NCBI RefSeq assembly: GCF_900182695.1
Contig: NZ_FXTK01000004.1
Location: forward strand, 274,507-338,506
Length of the DNA: 64,000 bases
Source of the DNA: Paracoccus laeviglucosivorans
Lineage (GTDB): Bacteria > Pseudomonadota > Alphaproteobacteria > Rhodobacterales > Rhodobacteraceae
Direction: 5' to 3'
The position numbers and the translations under genes were made by a program. Below the pieces are notes generated by a model. It ran no database searches. It worked only from the letters and a program-made list of their open reading frames with translations, and was not told the DNA's origin. Positions 18,938 to 27,607 of the stretch are shown here, one piece after another (the first letter of the stretch is position 1; every line of letters begins with the position of its first letter).

Positions 18938-19378
18938 TCAAGTCTCCTCGGGGTCGGCACGCCTTGCGATCAGATATTGCAACAGGACTGGTGCAAGATG
19001 ATCACGCCCCCGCCCCCAGACAAGAGGCAGGGACCGTCCCAGAAGATCAAGTTTTCTGTGAGGCGGCAGGCGTTGCGGTTCACTGCGGTCCAGATCGACG
19101 ACAAGCGCCAGTTCGACCGGTCCCGCGGGCGCGGCGTGAAGAATGCCGACGCCCCGCGCCTCGATCCGACCCAGAATGGCGTCGGGGCAATGCGCGATCA
19201 AACGCCCGTCCCGCAGGGTCACGATCACGCGGTCGTCCGCGACCAGAGCCGCGCCCAAAGCCATCAACGCAAGCGCGAGCGTCGATTTTCCCGCCCCCGA
19301 GGCGCCAAGAATCATTAACCCCCGATTTTGCACCGCCACGCAGGTGCCATGCAGCATGATTTGGGCTTTATCATCCAT
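18938..19378 (-). CDS. hprK: HprK, HPr kinase/phosphorylase (short alphaproteobacterial form)
   Basis: A 146-residue form holding only the kinase domain, about half the length of the Bacillus enzyme, as is usual in alphaproteobacteria. Walker A GASGAGKSTLALAL is near residue 25, ALVADDRVIV near 45, and the K-M-loop-like GRIEARGVGILH near 76. It should phosphorylate the serine in the HPr encoded downstream. The ATG at 19378 was chosen by alignment with the family; no clear ribosome site is seen. It is divergent from pckA. Confidence 0.9.
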   Translation of the reverse strand: MDDKAQIMLHGTCVAVQNRGLMILGASGAGKSTLALALMALGAALVADDRVIVTLRDGRLIAHCPDAILGRIEARGVGILHAAPAGPVELALVVDLDRSEPQRLPPHRKLDLLGRSLPLVWGRGRDHLAPVLLQYLIARRADPEET

Positions 19379-19592
19379 TGGGCGAAACTGCTTCTTTGTT
19401 TGAATGAAGAACAATGGGAACTGCGCACATAAAAACCCCAGCAAAACCCCTATTTGATGATTGTTTGCGCCAACATCCTGTGGTTGCGCTAAACTTGTCC
19501 ATAAGTGCGCTTTCGTCACTCAATTGCCATGCTATAGCACGAACCAACTGCTGGGCCCCACGGCCCGTCGATCATCAGGAGTTAAGCAGGAC

Positions 19593-21191
19593 ATGTCCGA
19601 ACCGCGCGTAAATCCGAATTGCCGTCTCGAAGATCAGGGGATCTCGGGCCTTGGCAATGTCCATTACAATCTGGTCGAACCCGCGCTGATCGACGCCGCC
19701 CTGCAGCGCGGCGAAGGCAAGCTGGGTCTGGGCGGGACGTTCCTTGTCTCGACCGGCGCGCATACCGGCCGTTCGCCCAAGGACAAGTTCGTCGTCCGCA
19801 CGCCCTCGGTGGAGGATTCGATCTGGTGGGAAAACAACAAGCCGATGGCCCCCGAGGCTTTCGACGTGCTTTACGCCGACATGCTGGCCCATATGAAGGG
19901 CAAGGACTATTTCGTTCAGGACCTGTTCGGCGGCGCCGATCCCGCGCTGCGCCTTGACGTCCGCGTCGTGACCGAACTGGCATGGCACAACCTGTTCATC
20001 CGCCACCTGCTGCGCCGCCCCGAGGCTGCGGAACTGGCGACCTTCGTTCCCGAATTCACCATCATCAACTGCCCGTCGTTCAAGGCCGACCCGGCCAAGC
20101 ACGGCTGCCGTTCGGAAACGGTGATCGCGCTGAATTTCGACAAGAAGCTGATCCTGATCGGTGGCACCGCCTATGCGGGCGAAAACAAGAAGTCGGTCTT
20201 CACGCTGCTGAACTACATCCTGCCGGAAAAAGGCGTGATGCCGATGCACTGTTCGGCCAACCACGCCATCGGCAACCCCGATGACAGCGCGATCTTCTTC
20301 GGCCTGTCGGGCACCGGCAAGACCACGCTTTCGGCAGACCCCTCGCGCACGCTGATCGGCGATGACGAACATGGCTGGTCGGATCACGGCATCTTCAACT
20401 TCGAAGGCGGCTGCTACGCCAAGACGATCAACCTGTCGGCGGAAGCCGAGCCGGAGATCTATGCGACCTGCAGCAAGTTCGGGACCGTGATCGAGAACAT
20501 GGTCTATGATCCCGAAACGCTTGTGCTGGACTTCGAGGACAACTCGATCACCGACAACATGCGCTGCGCCTATCCGCTGGACCAGATCTCGAACGCCTCG
20601 GCGGACAGTCTGGGCGGGATGCCGAAAAACGTCATCATGCTGACCTGCGATGCCTACGGCGTGCTGCCGCCCATCGCGCGTCTGACGCCGGCGCAGGCGA
20701 TGTATCACTTCCTGTCGGGCTTCACGTCCAAGACGCCGGGGACCGAGGTGGGTGTGGTCGAGCCGACCCCGACCTTCTCGACCTGCTTCGGCGCGCCCTT
20801 CATGCCGCGCCGCCCCGAGGTTTACGGCAAGCTGCTGCAGGAAAAGATCAACGCCACCGGCGCACATTGCTGGCTGGTGAACACCGGCTGGACCGGCGGC
20901 GCCTTCGGCACCGGCAAGCGCATGCCGATCAAGGCGACCCGCGCGCTGCTGACCGCCGCGCTGGACGGTTCGCTGAACGACGTGCAGTTCCGCAAGGATC
21001 CGAATTTCGGCTTCGAGGTTCCGGTCTCGGTTCCGGGCGTTGACGACAAGCTGCTGGACCCGCGCCAGACTTGGGCAGACGGTTCGGCCTATGACGCGCA
21101 GGCATCGAAACTGGTGGGCATGTTCAGCGACAACTTCGCGCAATATGCCGACAAGATCGACGACGACGTGAAAGCCGCTGCGATCGGTTGA
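19593..21191 (+). CDS. pckA: Phosphoenolpyruvate carboxykinase (ATP)
   Basis: Converts oxaloacetate and ATP to phosphoenolpyruvate in gluconeogenesis. It has 532 residues from the ATG at 19593 (AGGAG at 19577-19581). The sequence contains [14 protein letters not shown] near residue 58, the kinase-type P-loop [14 protein letters not shown] near 237, the metal site IGDDEHGW near 254 and [15 protein letters not shown] near 429. It is divergent from hprK, with 214 bp between starts. In many Rhizobiales and Rhodobacterales chvI/chvG lie here; they are absent. Confidence 0.97.
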   Translation: MSEPRVNPNCRLEDQGISGLGNVHYNLVEPALIDAALQRGEGKLGLGGTFLVSTGAHTGRSPKDKFVVRTPSVEDSIWWENNKPMAPEAFDVLYADMLAHMKGKDYFVQDLFGGADPALRLDVRVVTELAWHNLFIRHLLRRPEAAELATFVPEFTIINCPSFKADPAKHGCRSETVIALNFDKKLILIGGTAYAGENKKSVFTLLNYILPEKGVMPMHCSANHAIGNPDDSAIFFGLSGTGKTTLSADPSRTLIGDDEHGWSDHGIFNFEGGCYAKTINLSAEAEPEIYATCSKFGTVIENMVYDPETLVLDFEDNSITDNMRCAYPLDQISNASADSLGGMPKNVIMLTCDAYGVLPPIARLTPAQAMYHFLSGFTSKTPGTEVGVVEPTPTFSTCFGAPFMPRRPEVYGKLLQEKINATGAHCWLVNTGWTGGAFGTGKRMPIKATRALLTAALDGSLNDVQFRKDPNFGFEVPVSVPGVDDKLLDPRQTWADGSAYDAQASKLVGMFSDNFAQYADKIDDDVKAAAIG

Positions 21192-21201
21192 AGCCTTGGG
21201 A

Positions 21202-21227
21202 CGGGGGCTCTGCCCCCCGCCTTTTTT
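21202..21227 (+). terminator. Terminator of pckA
   Basis: GGGGGC and GCCCCC pair around a short loop, followed by CC and a six-T run at 21222-21227, 11 bp after the pckA stop. Confidence 0.85.
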
Positions 21228-21260
21228 GACCCCTGAACGGGGTCATAAAAGGCGCCCCCG

Positions 21261-21282
21261 GGGTATTTTCAGAACAGAGAAG
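21261..21282 (+). repeat. Dispersed intergenic repeat, copy 1
   Basis: A 22-bp element starting GGGTATTTTCAGAACAGAGA. The same pattern (GGGTATTTnnAGAACnGAGA) occurs at 39500, 39673 (reverse) and 43832 (reverse), always between genes. This copy sits between two terminator hairpins after pckA. Confidence 0.7.
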
Positions 21283-21310
21283 AGCGGTCCTGCGGGGCCG
21301 CTTTTTCTTT
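21283..21310 (+). terminator. Second hairpin terminator after pckA
   Basis: AGCGGTCC and GGGCCGCT pair (one G-T pair) around TGCG, followed by a T-rich run (21302-21310). It lies only 7 bp before the next ATG. Confidence 0.7.
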
Positions 21311-21316
21311 TTCCAT

Positions 21317-22039
21317 ATGTGTTGGTGCAACCTTGCGGACATTGCTCAGCTTCGCAGTTTCGCAGATGATCCCGTAGCATCGGCGCATGGGATCAAAGCA
21401 GTGCAGCGACTCGAACAGGTATTCGGATGGGCCGACTTCCCCCAGCCATTATTTTACGAATGCGATTTCGCGCTCAGATTCGAGTTAGGCGGCACTCATG
21501 AAATGGGACCGATGCGCTTCTTGCAGGCAATGGACCGCGCTCGTTTAATCGCGTCTGAGGTGTTCGCCGGTGTTGAAACGCTGACCGTGATCATTCCCTT
21601 CCGAAGCCGTGGCTCCGGGGAAGAGATTCCTTTCCGATTGCGTAAGACCGCGCAGGCCATTGGCCTGTCCATAGCAAATGGCGCGACGACATATATGCCT
21701 CCTCGAGATTCAGGCGAGGCCGCGGATGAGATGGCAGGCTGGTGCCGCTTTCTTTTCTCCTTCGAGATTCGTAACGGCCCGGAGCAGATTTCCTGCTTGA
21801 TCTGGGCGGCAGTCGCGAACGGAATGGGAATCAGACCTTCTTTCCCTCATATGGCCGCCAACTACATTGTAGACCTTGCAAGAGGTATTGCCATGCGTGT
21901 CTATGATGACCGTGGTATGGATTTGGTTGCAATCAGGCCTTCGCTACTGCGTCCCAGTTACGAACGATTCAATGGGTGGTTGCTTGACTATGATCGCGAA
22001 CGGATGGCTGCGATGTTCGCCGCTGATCCGATGCAATAA
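21317..22039 (+). CDS. DUF3885 domain protein of unknown function
   Basis: A 240-residue soluble protein. The C-terminus IRPSLLRPSYERFNGWLLDY with following DRERM, and the internal FALRFELGG and VYDDRGMDLVAI, match the DUF3885 pattern as I recall it; no enzymatic motif is visible. GC content and codon use are clearly lower than in pckA and rnr on either side, suggesting later acquisition. The ATG at 21317 follows a terminator tail with no good ribosome site, so the true start may be further in (for example near the GPMRFLQAM stretch). Its own promoter is not evident. Confidence 0.65.
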   Translation: MCWCNLADIAQLRSFADDPVASAHGIKAVQRLEQVFGWADFPQPLFYECDFALRFELGGTHEMGPMRFLQAMDRARLIASEVFAGVETLTVIIPFRSRGSGEEIPFRLRKTAQAIGLSIANGATTYMPPRDSGEAADEMAGWCRFLFSFEIRNGPEQISCLIWAAVANGMGIRPSFPHMAANYIVDLARGIAMRVYDDRGMDLVAIRPSLLRPSYERFNGWLLDYDRERMAAMFAADPMQ

Positions 22040-22095
22040 CAGTTCAGCAACATCCCGATGAATCACCGGTCCTGCAAACCGGCGCACACGCCCCA

Positions 22096-24351
22096 TTAAA
22101 CCCGCTTGCGCCGCCTTTTCGCCGCGCGCTTCACCTCGGCCAGCCGGGCCTGCGTGGCGCGTTTGCGCATCGGGCCCTTGCCGCGTCCGCGCGTGCCAGC
22201 GGATGGCATCGCCCGACCCTCGACCTCCAGCAATTCCAGCATCAGCCCGCCGGTCAACGGCACGGCTTCGGACAGGCGCACGGTGACGCGCTGGCCGATG
22301 CCGATTTCCAGCCCGGTCTCGGAACCCATCAGCACCTGCGCCTCGGGGTCGTAATGGAAATATTCGCGCCCGATTTCGCGGATCGGCAGCAACCCGTCGG
22401 CGCCAGTTTCATCCAGCCGGATGAACGCGCCGAATTTCTGCACGCCCGAGACTCTGCCGCTGAATTCCGCGCCCACCCGGTCAGCCAGATAGGCCGCCAG
22501 ATAACGGTCGGTCGTGTCGCGTTCGGCGGCCATGGATCGGCGTTCGGTATCGCTTATCTGTTTCGCGGTTTCGGACAGGTTTTCGATATCCCAGTCTGAC
22601 AGCCCGTCATTGCCCCATTTATGCCCAAGGATCAGTGCGCGATGCACGATCAGGTCGGAATAGCGCCGGATGGGTGAGGTGAAATGCGCATAGGACCGCA
22701 ATGCCAGACCGAAATGGCCGTAGTTTTCGGGGTGGTAATAGGCCTGCTGCATCGACCGCAGCGCCGTCATGTTGATCAGTTCGTCGAAATCAGAACCCGC
22801 GGCCTGTTCCAGCAGCCGGTTCAGGTGACGGGTCTGCAAGACCTGCCCTTTGGCAAGGGTAAAGCCCGACGCCTCGGCCACCTCGCGCAGCGCATCCAGT
22901 TTCTCGGTGCTTGGTTCTTCATGGACGCGATACAGCAGCGGGCGGCGCAGCTTTTCCAGCTCCTCGGCGGCGGCGACGTTTGCCAGCACCATGAATTCCT
23001 CGATCAGCTTATGCGCATCGAAGCGTTCGCGGAAATTCACCGATTTCACCCGCCCGTCCGGGGTCAGGATGATCTTGCGTTCCGGCAGGTCCAGTTCCAG
23101 CGGCTGACGACGCGCGCGGGCGGATTTCAGCAGCGCGTATGCGTGCCATAGCGGCCTGATCACAGCGTCGATCAAAGGCGCGGTCTGGTCGTCAGGGTTG
23201 CCATCCGCCGCAGCCTGCGCCTGTTCATAGGAAAGGCTGGCCGGGCTGCGCATCATGCCGCGATGAAAGGTATGGCTGGTCTTGTTGCCGTCCGCGTCCA
23301 GCCGCATCCGCACCGCGATGACCGGGCGGTCTACGCCTTCGTGCAGCGAGCACAAATCGCCCGACAGCACATCGGGCAGCATCGGCACCACGCGGTCGGG
23401 GAAATAGCTGGAATTGCCGCGTTTGCGCGCCTCGCGGTCCAAAGCGGTGTTGGGGCGAACGTAATGCGCCACATCGGCAATGGCGACCCAGATATCGGCG
23501 CCGCCATCGTCGCGGATTTCGGCGGCCACAGCGTCGTCGTGGTCGCGCGCGTCCGACGGGTCGATGGTGACCAGCGGCAATTGGCGCAGATCCTCGCGCC
23601 CCTTCATGGTTGCGGGCTTGGCGGCATCGGCTTCGGCGATGACCTCATCGGGGAAATCGTCGGGGATGCCGTGCTGGTGAATGGCGATCAGGCTGACCGC
23701 GCGCGGGGCCGAGGGATCGCCCAGCCGTTCCGTCACCCGTGCCAGCGGCAGGCCGATACGACCGCGCGGGCCGACCTGTTCCGCCTCGACCAGCTCGCCG
23801 TTCTGCGCACCGTGGGCGTCGCCCGCGCGGACCTGCCATTCCTTGTCGCTGCCCTTGTCGATGGGCATGATCCGGCCACCTGCATCGGGGTTCGCACCCG
23901 CGCGATAGATACCCACGACGCGATGCGTGACCGTGCCGATGCGGCGGATCAGACGGGCCTGATAGGCGTGATCCTCGCCGCCTGTGGGGATCAGCCGGGC
24001 CAGAATGCGTTCACCGGGGGCCAGCGCCGGATCGGATTTCAGCGCCGCATACAGGATGCGCGGCATCGGACCGTCGCCCTGCCATTCCATGGGACGCGCG
24101 AAGATATCGCCGTCCTTGTCTGGCGGCAAAAGCTGCACCACGGTCACGGGCGGCAGTTTTTCGGCATCGTGGTAATGCCTGCGGCGGCGTTCCAGCAGCC
24201 CTTCCGCCTCAAGCTCTTTCAAAAGGCGCTTCAGCTCAATCCGCTCTGCCCCCTTGATGCCGAAGGCCTTGGCGATGTCGCGCTTGGCGGTGGCGTCGGG
24301 ATGGGCCGAAACCCAGTCGAGAATCTGTTGTCGGGAAGGAAGCTGTGCCAT
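22096..24351 (-). CDS. rnr: RNase R, 3'-5' exoribonuclease
   Basis: Processive exonuclease that degrades structured RNA in mRNA decay and rRNA quality control. It has 751 residues. A winged helix forms the N-terminus (residues 1-60). Cold-shock/OB modules are followed by the RNB catalytic domain with the Asp cluster TIDPSDARDHDDAVAA near 265 and the SPIRRYSDLIVHRAL motif near 565. An S1 domain lies near 625 (GAEFSGRVSGVQKFGAFIRL). The tail is very basic (KRAAKRRRKRV), as in RNase R. Confidence 0.95.
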   Translation of the reverse strand: MAQLPSRQQILDWVSAHPDATAKRDIAKAFGIKGAERIELKRLLKELEAEGLLERRRRHYHDAEKLPPVTVVQLLPPDKDGDIFARPMEWQGDGPMPRILYAALKSDPALAPGERILARLIPTGGEDHAYQARLIRRIGTVTHRVVGIYRAGANPDAGGRIMPIDKGSDKEWQVRAGDAHGAQNGELVEAEQVGPRGRIGLPLARVTERLGDPSAPRAVSLIAIHQHGIPDDFPDEVIAEADAAKPATMKGREDLRQLPLVTIDPSDARDHDDAVAAEIRDDGGADIWVAIADVAHYVRPNTALDREARKRGNSSYFPDRVVPMLPDVLSGDLCSLHEGVDRPVIAVRMRLDADGNKTSHTFHRGMMRSPASLSYEQAQAAADGNPDDQTAPLIDAVIRPLWHAYALLKSARARRQPLELDLPERKIILTPDGRVKSVNFRERFDAHKLIEEFMVLANVAAAEELEKLRRPLLYRVHEEPSTEKLDALREVAEASGFTLAKGQVLQTRHLNRLLEQAAGSDFDELINMTALRSMQQAYYHPENYGHFGLALRSYAHFTSPIRRYSDLIVHRALILGHKWGNDGLSDWDIENLSETAKQISDTERRSMAAERDTTDRYLAAYLADRVGAEFSGRVSGVQKFGAFIRLDETGADGLLPIREIGREYFHYDPEAQVLMGSETGLEIGIGQRVTVRLSEAVPLTGGLMLELLEVEGRAMPSAGTRGRGKGPMRKRATQARLAEVKRAAKRRRKRV

Positions 24352-24489
24352 GGGGCCACGCTATCACGCCGCATTGCCGCGCGGCAGATGCAAAAATGCG
24401 GGAGATGCTAAACGGAAAATTCACCGAATCGTCGTATATGTTGCACGTTACCTCGTCACAGGAGATCCCGCCCCAGGCAGGAGGAAAGA

Positions 24490-26127
24490 TTGCCCCGGCT
24501 GCATAACCTGACCCGCTTTACCGTGCTGGGGCTTTGCGTCCTGTCATCCTTGTTCTTTGCCATCGTGCTGGCCGCAGGCTGGCGTTTCAGTGGGCTGTTT
24601 CTGCTGCTGTCGTTGGCGCTGGTCGCCTTGGGTATCCGCGATCTTTTTCAGCGCAACCACTCGATCCTGCGCAATTACCCCATCATCGGGCACATGCGTT
24701 TCATGTTCGAAGACATCCGCCCCGAGATGCGGCAATATCTGATCGAAAGCGACACGGACGAGCTGCCCTTTTCCCGCGAGACGCGCAGTCTGGTCTATCA
24801 GCGCGCTAAGGGGCAGGAAGATAAGCGCCCCTTCGGCACGACGGAAAAGGTGTATGAGGCGGGCTATGCTTGGGTGACGCATTCGGTCGCGCCCAAGACG
24901 ATCACCGATACGGATTTCCGCTTGCTGATCGGCGGGCCGGATTGTCGCCAGCCCTATTCGGCATCGCTTTACAACATCTCGGCCATGAGCTTCGGGGCGC
25001 TGTCGGCGAATGCCATTCAGGCGCTGAACCGTGGGGCCAGCCTTGGCGGGTTTGCGCATGATACCGGCGAAGGCGGGATCAGCAGGCATCACCGTCAGCA
25101 TGGCGGCGATCTGATCTATCAGGTCGCCTCGGGCTATTTCGGCTGCCGCGACGACCATGGACGCTTCGACCCGGAAAAATTCCGTGCACAGGCTGCCGAT
25201 CCGCAGATCAAGATGATCGAGCTGAAGCTGAGCCAAGGGGCCAAACCCGGTCATGGCGGCATGTTGCCCGCCGCCAAGATCAGCCCCGAGATTGCCGAGG
25301 CGCGCGGCGTGCCCATGGGCGTCGATTGCATCTCTCCGCCGTCGCATAGCGCGTTCTCGACCCCGATCGAGATGATGGAGTTCATCAGGCAGCTGCGCGA
25401 ATTGTCGGACGGCAAGCCCGTGGGCTTCAAGCTGTGTATCGGGCATCGTCGCGAATTCATGTGCATCGTCAAGGCGATGCTGCAAACCGGGATCACCCCC
25501 GATTTCATCGTCGTGGACGGTAAAGAAGGCGGCACCGGCTCGGCCCCGATGGAATTTGCAAGCCGCGTGGGGATGCCCATGCGCGAGGGGCTGCATTTCG
25601 TCCACAACACCCTGCGCGGCGCGGGTCTGCGCGACCGCATCAAGATCTGTGCGGCGGGCAAGATCGTGACCGCTTTCGACATCGCCCGCGCGTTGGCGCT
25701 GGGGGCTGACTGGTGCAATTCGGCGCGCGGCTTCATGTTCGCCATCGGCTGTATCCAGTCCCAGTCCTGCCACACCAACGCCTGCCCCGTCGGCATCGCG
25801 ACGCAGGACAAGCTGCGTCAGCGCGCGCTGGATGTGGGCGACAAGGCCGAACGGGTGGCGCGTTTCCACCGCAACACGCTGCATGCGCTGGCCGAGATCG
25901 CAGGGGCAGCGGGCCTGAACTCTCCGGCAGAGTTTCTGCCCTATCACTTCATGTTCCGCCACAATGACGGGACTTTTCAGGATGGCAACGAAGCCTATCC
26001 CTATATGCCCGAGGGGTTCCTGTTCAGCGACCAACCATCGGAAGAACTGGATGTGTGGCGCCGCAGATGGGGCCGCGCCATGGCCGACACCTTCTCGCCC
26101 AAGGAAATCCCCAGCGGACGGTTCTAG
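24490..26127 (+). CDS. FMN-binding glutamate-synthase-family protein, membrane-anchored
   Basis: A 545-residue protein with two N-terminal hydrophobic segments (about residues 8-55) followed by a GltB2/glutamate-synthase domain. It has FMN-barrel motifs SAMSFGALSANAIQALN, GEGGISRHH, KLSQGAKPGHGG, VVDGKEGGTG and the iron-sulfur cysteine set CIQSQSCHTNACPVGI near 435. There is no glutaminase domain, so it is not a classical GOGAT. Related stand-alone proteins have unknown or methylamine-linked roles. The start is a TTG behind GGAGGA (24479-24484). Confidence 0.88.
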   Translation: MPRLHNLTRFTVLGLCVLSSLFFAIVLAAGWRFSGLFLLLSLALVALGIRDLFQRNHSILRNYPIIGHMRFMFEDIRPEMRQYLIESDTDELPFSRETRSLVYQRAKGQEDKRPFGTTEKVYEAGYAWVTHSVAPKTITDTDFRLLIGGPDCRQPYSASLYNISAMSFGALSANAIQALNRGASLGGFAHDTGEGGISRHHRQHGGDLIYQVASGYFGCRDDHGRFDPEKFRAQAADPQIKMIELKLSQGAKPGHGGMLPAAKISPEIAEARGVPMGVDCISPPSHSAFSTPIEMMEFIRQLRELSDGKPVGFKLCIGHRREFMCIVKAMLQTGITPDFIVVDGKEGGTGSAPMEFASRVGMPMREGLHFVHNTLRGAGLRDRIKICAAGKIVTAFDIARALALGADWCNSARGFMFAIGCIQSQSCHTNACPVGIATQDKLRQRALDVGDKAERVARFHRNTLHALAEIAGAAGLNSPAEFLPYHFMFRHNDGTFQDGNEAYPYMPEGFLFSDQPSEELDVWRRRWGRAMADTFSPKEIPSGRF

Positions 26128-26566
26128 GATTGCACAGCAAAGCGGACGACAGGAACGCCAACAGCCTTTGCCCGCTTTGCTGCACGAGAACGGAAGAAAC
26201 CGAATGGCTGCGGGGTGCGACCTGTGCTTACGGCTGCCGCCACCGGAACCAAGCTGGCAGTAACGTTCAGAAGCAGCCAAGGATCGCATAAGCGGCAAGC
26301 GCGCTGGTCCTGAAAATTCCTGCCGAAATGCCGTCAGGTCAGCTGAATTCCTTGCCTCGGGTTATGCCCAAATACACGCTTTAAACCTGCGCTTTGCACA
26401 AGCCGCGGCAGCGGCGTTCGAACCGAAGCAAAGACTGCGGCGTCCACGAAGCGGGCGCGGGTCAAAACCGGGGCGCATCGTATCGCACCGGCAATCTGCG
26501 TTCGATCGGGATCGCATGTCATCCCGCCATACACGCCTCGATCCCGACGCCCGGTCGCAATATCCG
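26128..26566. other. 439-bp gap between the glutamate-synthase-like gene and fdsD
   Basis: No convincing gene on either strand. An 11-bp inverted repeat (CAGCAAAGCGG at 26135-26145, CCGCTTTGCTG at 26172-26182) lies just after the upstream stop and may act as a terminator, though it lacks a T run and has a 26-base loop. The remainder shows nothing I recognise. Confidence 0.4.
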
Positions 26567-26806
26567 TCAGGTCGGGGCGTCGCAGCCCTGCTGCACCAGC
26601 CGCACAAAGGCTGCGGCATCGCGCACGATCGGATCGGCCTCGGCCCCCGAATTGATCAGCGCCACGAAATCCTGCCGCATCCGGGGTGCCCAGTTGTGGT
26701 TGATATGGTCGGCCACCGCCTCGGGGGCGGGGCGGTCGGGCTGGCTGCGAAAGAAATCGGCCATCTGCGTGGCCATGCGGATCAGCTTGTCGTTCGGATT
26801 GCTCAT
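26567..26806 (-). CDS. fdsD: FdsD, formate dehydrogenase delta subunit
   Basis: Small accessory subunit of the soluble NAD-dependent molybdenum formate dehydrogenase, 79 residues: LIRMATQMADFFRSQP near the N-terminus and ADHINHNWAPRMRQDFVAL in the middle, as in the FdsD family. In other bacteria it is needed for maturation or stability of the complex. It is last in the operon; its ATG overlaps the fdhD stop (26803-26806). Confidence 0.92.
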   Translation of the reverse strand: MSNPNDKLIRMATQMADFFRSQPDRPAPEAVADHINHNWAPRMRQDFVALINSGAEADPIVRDAAAFVRLVQQGCDAPT

Positions 26807-27606
26807 TCAGGCGTCCTGATGCGTCTTGGATGGGTATGAAGATCGAAGCGGTCGCCGCGTGCGCGCGCAATGACGGTGATGCCCGCGCGCGCGGCCCAGT
26901 CCAGCGCCAAGCCGGTCGGCGCGCTGGCGCCGATCAGGACCGGCGCACCGATCCGCGCCGCTTTCTGCACCAGATCGACCGACAGACGCGATGACATGAC
27001 GATGGCACCCTGCCCCGCGTCGATGCCGCGATCCGCAAGCGCACCTGCCAGCTTGTCCAGCGCATTGTGGCGGCCCACATCCTCGCGCACCACAGCGGTA
27101 TGGCCGTTCCAGAACGCCGCGCCGTGGATCGCCGGAGTATCACGGCGCAGAACTTGACCAGCGGCCAAGGCCTGCATCGCGCGGCTCACGTCTTCAGGCG
27201 GCATGGCCCAGTCTGAGGTGACGGGAACGATGGCGGGCAATGCCTGCGCGATACTGTCCACGCCGCACAGCCCGCAACCCACAGGCCCGACCATGCTGCG
27301 CCGCCGTTCGGCCAGACCCGCCGCCAGACCGGGGCGCAACCACAACCGCGCCTCGTGCGCCGGGAAACCGTCCGCGGCCACCTCGGCCTGCTCGAATTCC
27401 AGCACATCGGCGGGGTTGGCGATCAGCCCCTCGGTCAGGGCAAAACCCAGAGCGAAGTCGCGCAGATCATGCGGGGTCGCCATCAGCACGGCCTGAGACA
27501 TGCCGTCGATGACGATAGCGACCGGACATTCCTCTGGCTCGGGGGGCAGCGCGGCATCGTGCCACGCGCCGTCCCAGCGCAGCGCGCCGTCATGGCCGTC
27601 CCGCAT
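26803..27606 (-). CDS. fdhD: FdhD (FdsC), sulfurtransferase for formate dehydrogenase
   Basis: Transfers sulfur from IscS to the bis-MGD molybdenum cofactor, which makes formate dehydrogenase active. It has 267 residues. The active-site CGLCG motif is near residue 110, HGAAFWNG near 160, VREDVGRHNALDKL near 173 and SSRLSVDLVQKAARIGAP near 207. It starts 1 bp after the fdsA stop and overlaps fdsD, so it belongs to the fds operon. Confidence 0.95.
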   Translation of the reverse strand: MRDGHDGALRWDGAWHDAALPPEPEECPVAIVIDGMSQAVLMATPHDLRDFALGFALTEGLIANPADVLEFEQAEVAADGFPAHEARLWLRPGLAAGLAERRRSMVGPVGCGLCGVDSIAQALPAIVPVTSDWAMPPEDVSRAMQALAAGQVLRRDTPAIHGAAFWNGHTAVVREDVGRHNALDKLAGALADRGIDAGQGAIVMSSRLSVDLVQKAARIGAPVLIGASAPTGLALDWAARAGITVIARARGDRFDLHTHPRRIRTPE

Positions 27607-27607
27607 C

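Noticed and set aside
19575..21143. Long open frame opposite pckA
   Set aside because: Arg/Gly/His-rich translation with no family features; high-GC genes create such antisense frames. The pckA reading is unambiguous.
24544..26298. Long antisense frame over the glutamate-synthase-like gene
   Set aside because: Low-complexity shadow of the real gene; no start signal or motif.
26334..26566. Extension or extra gene after fdsD
   Set aside because: Frames here have no ribosome site and read as Arg/Ala-rich noise.
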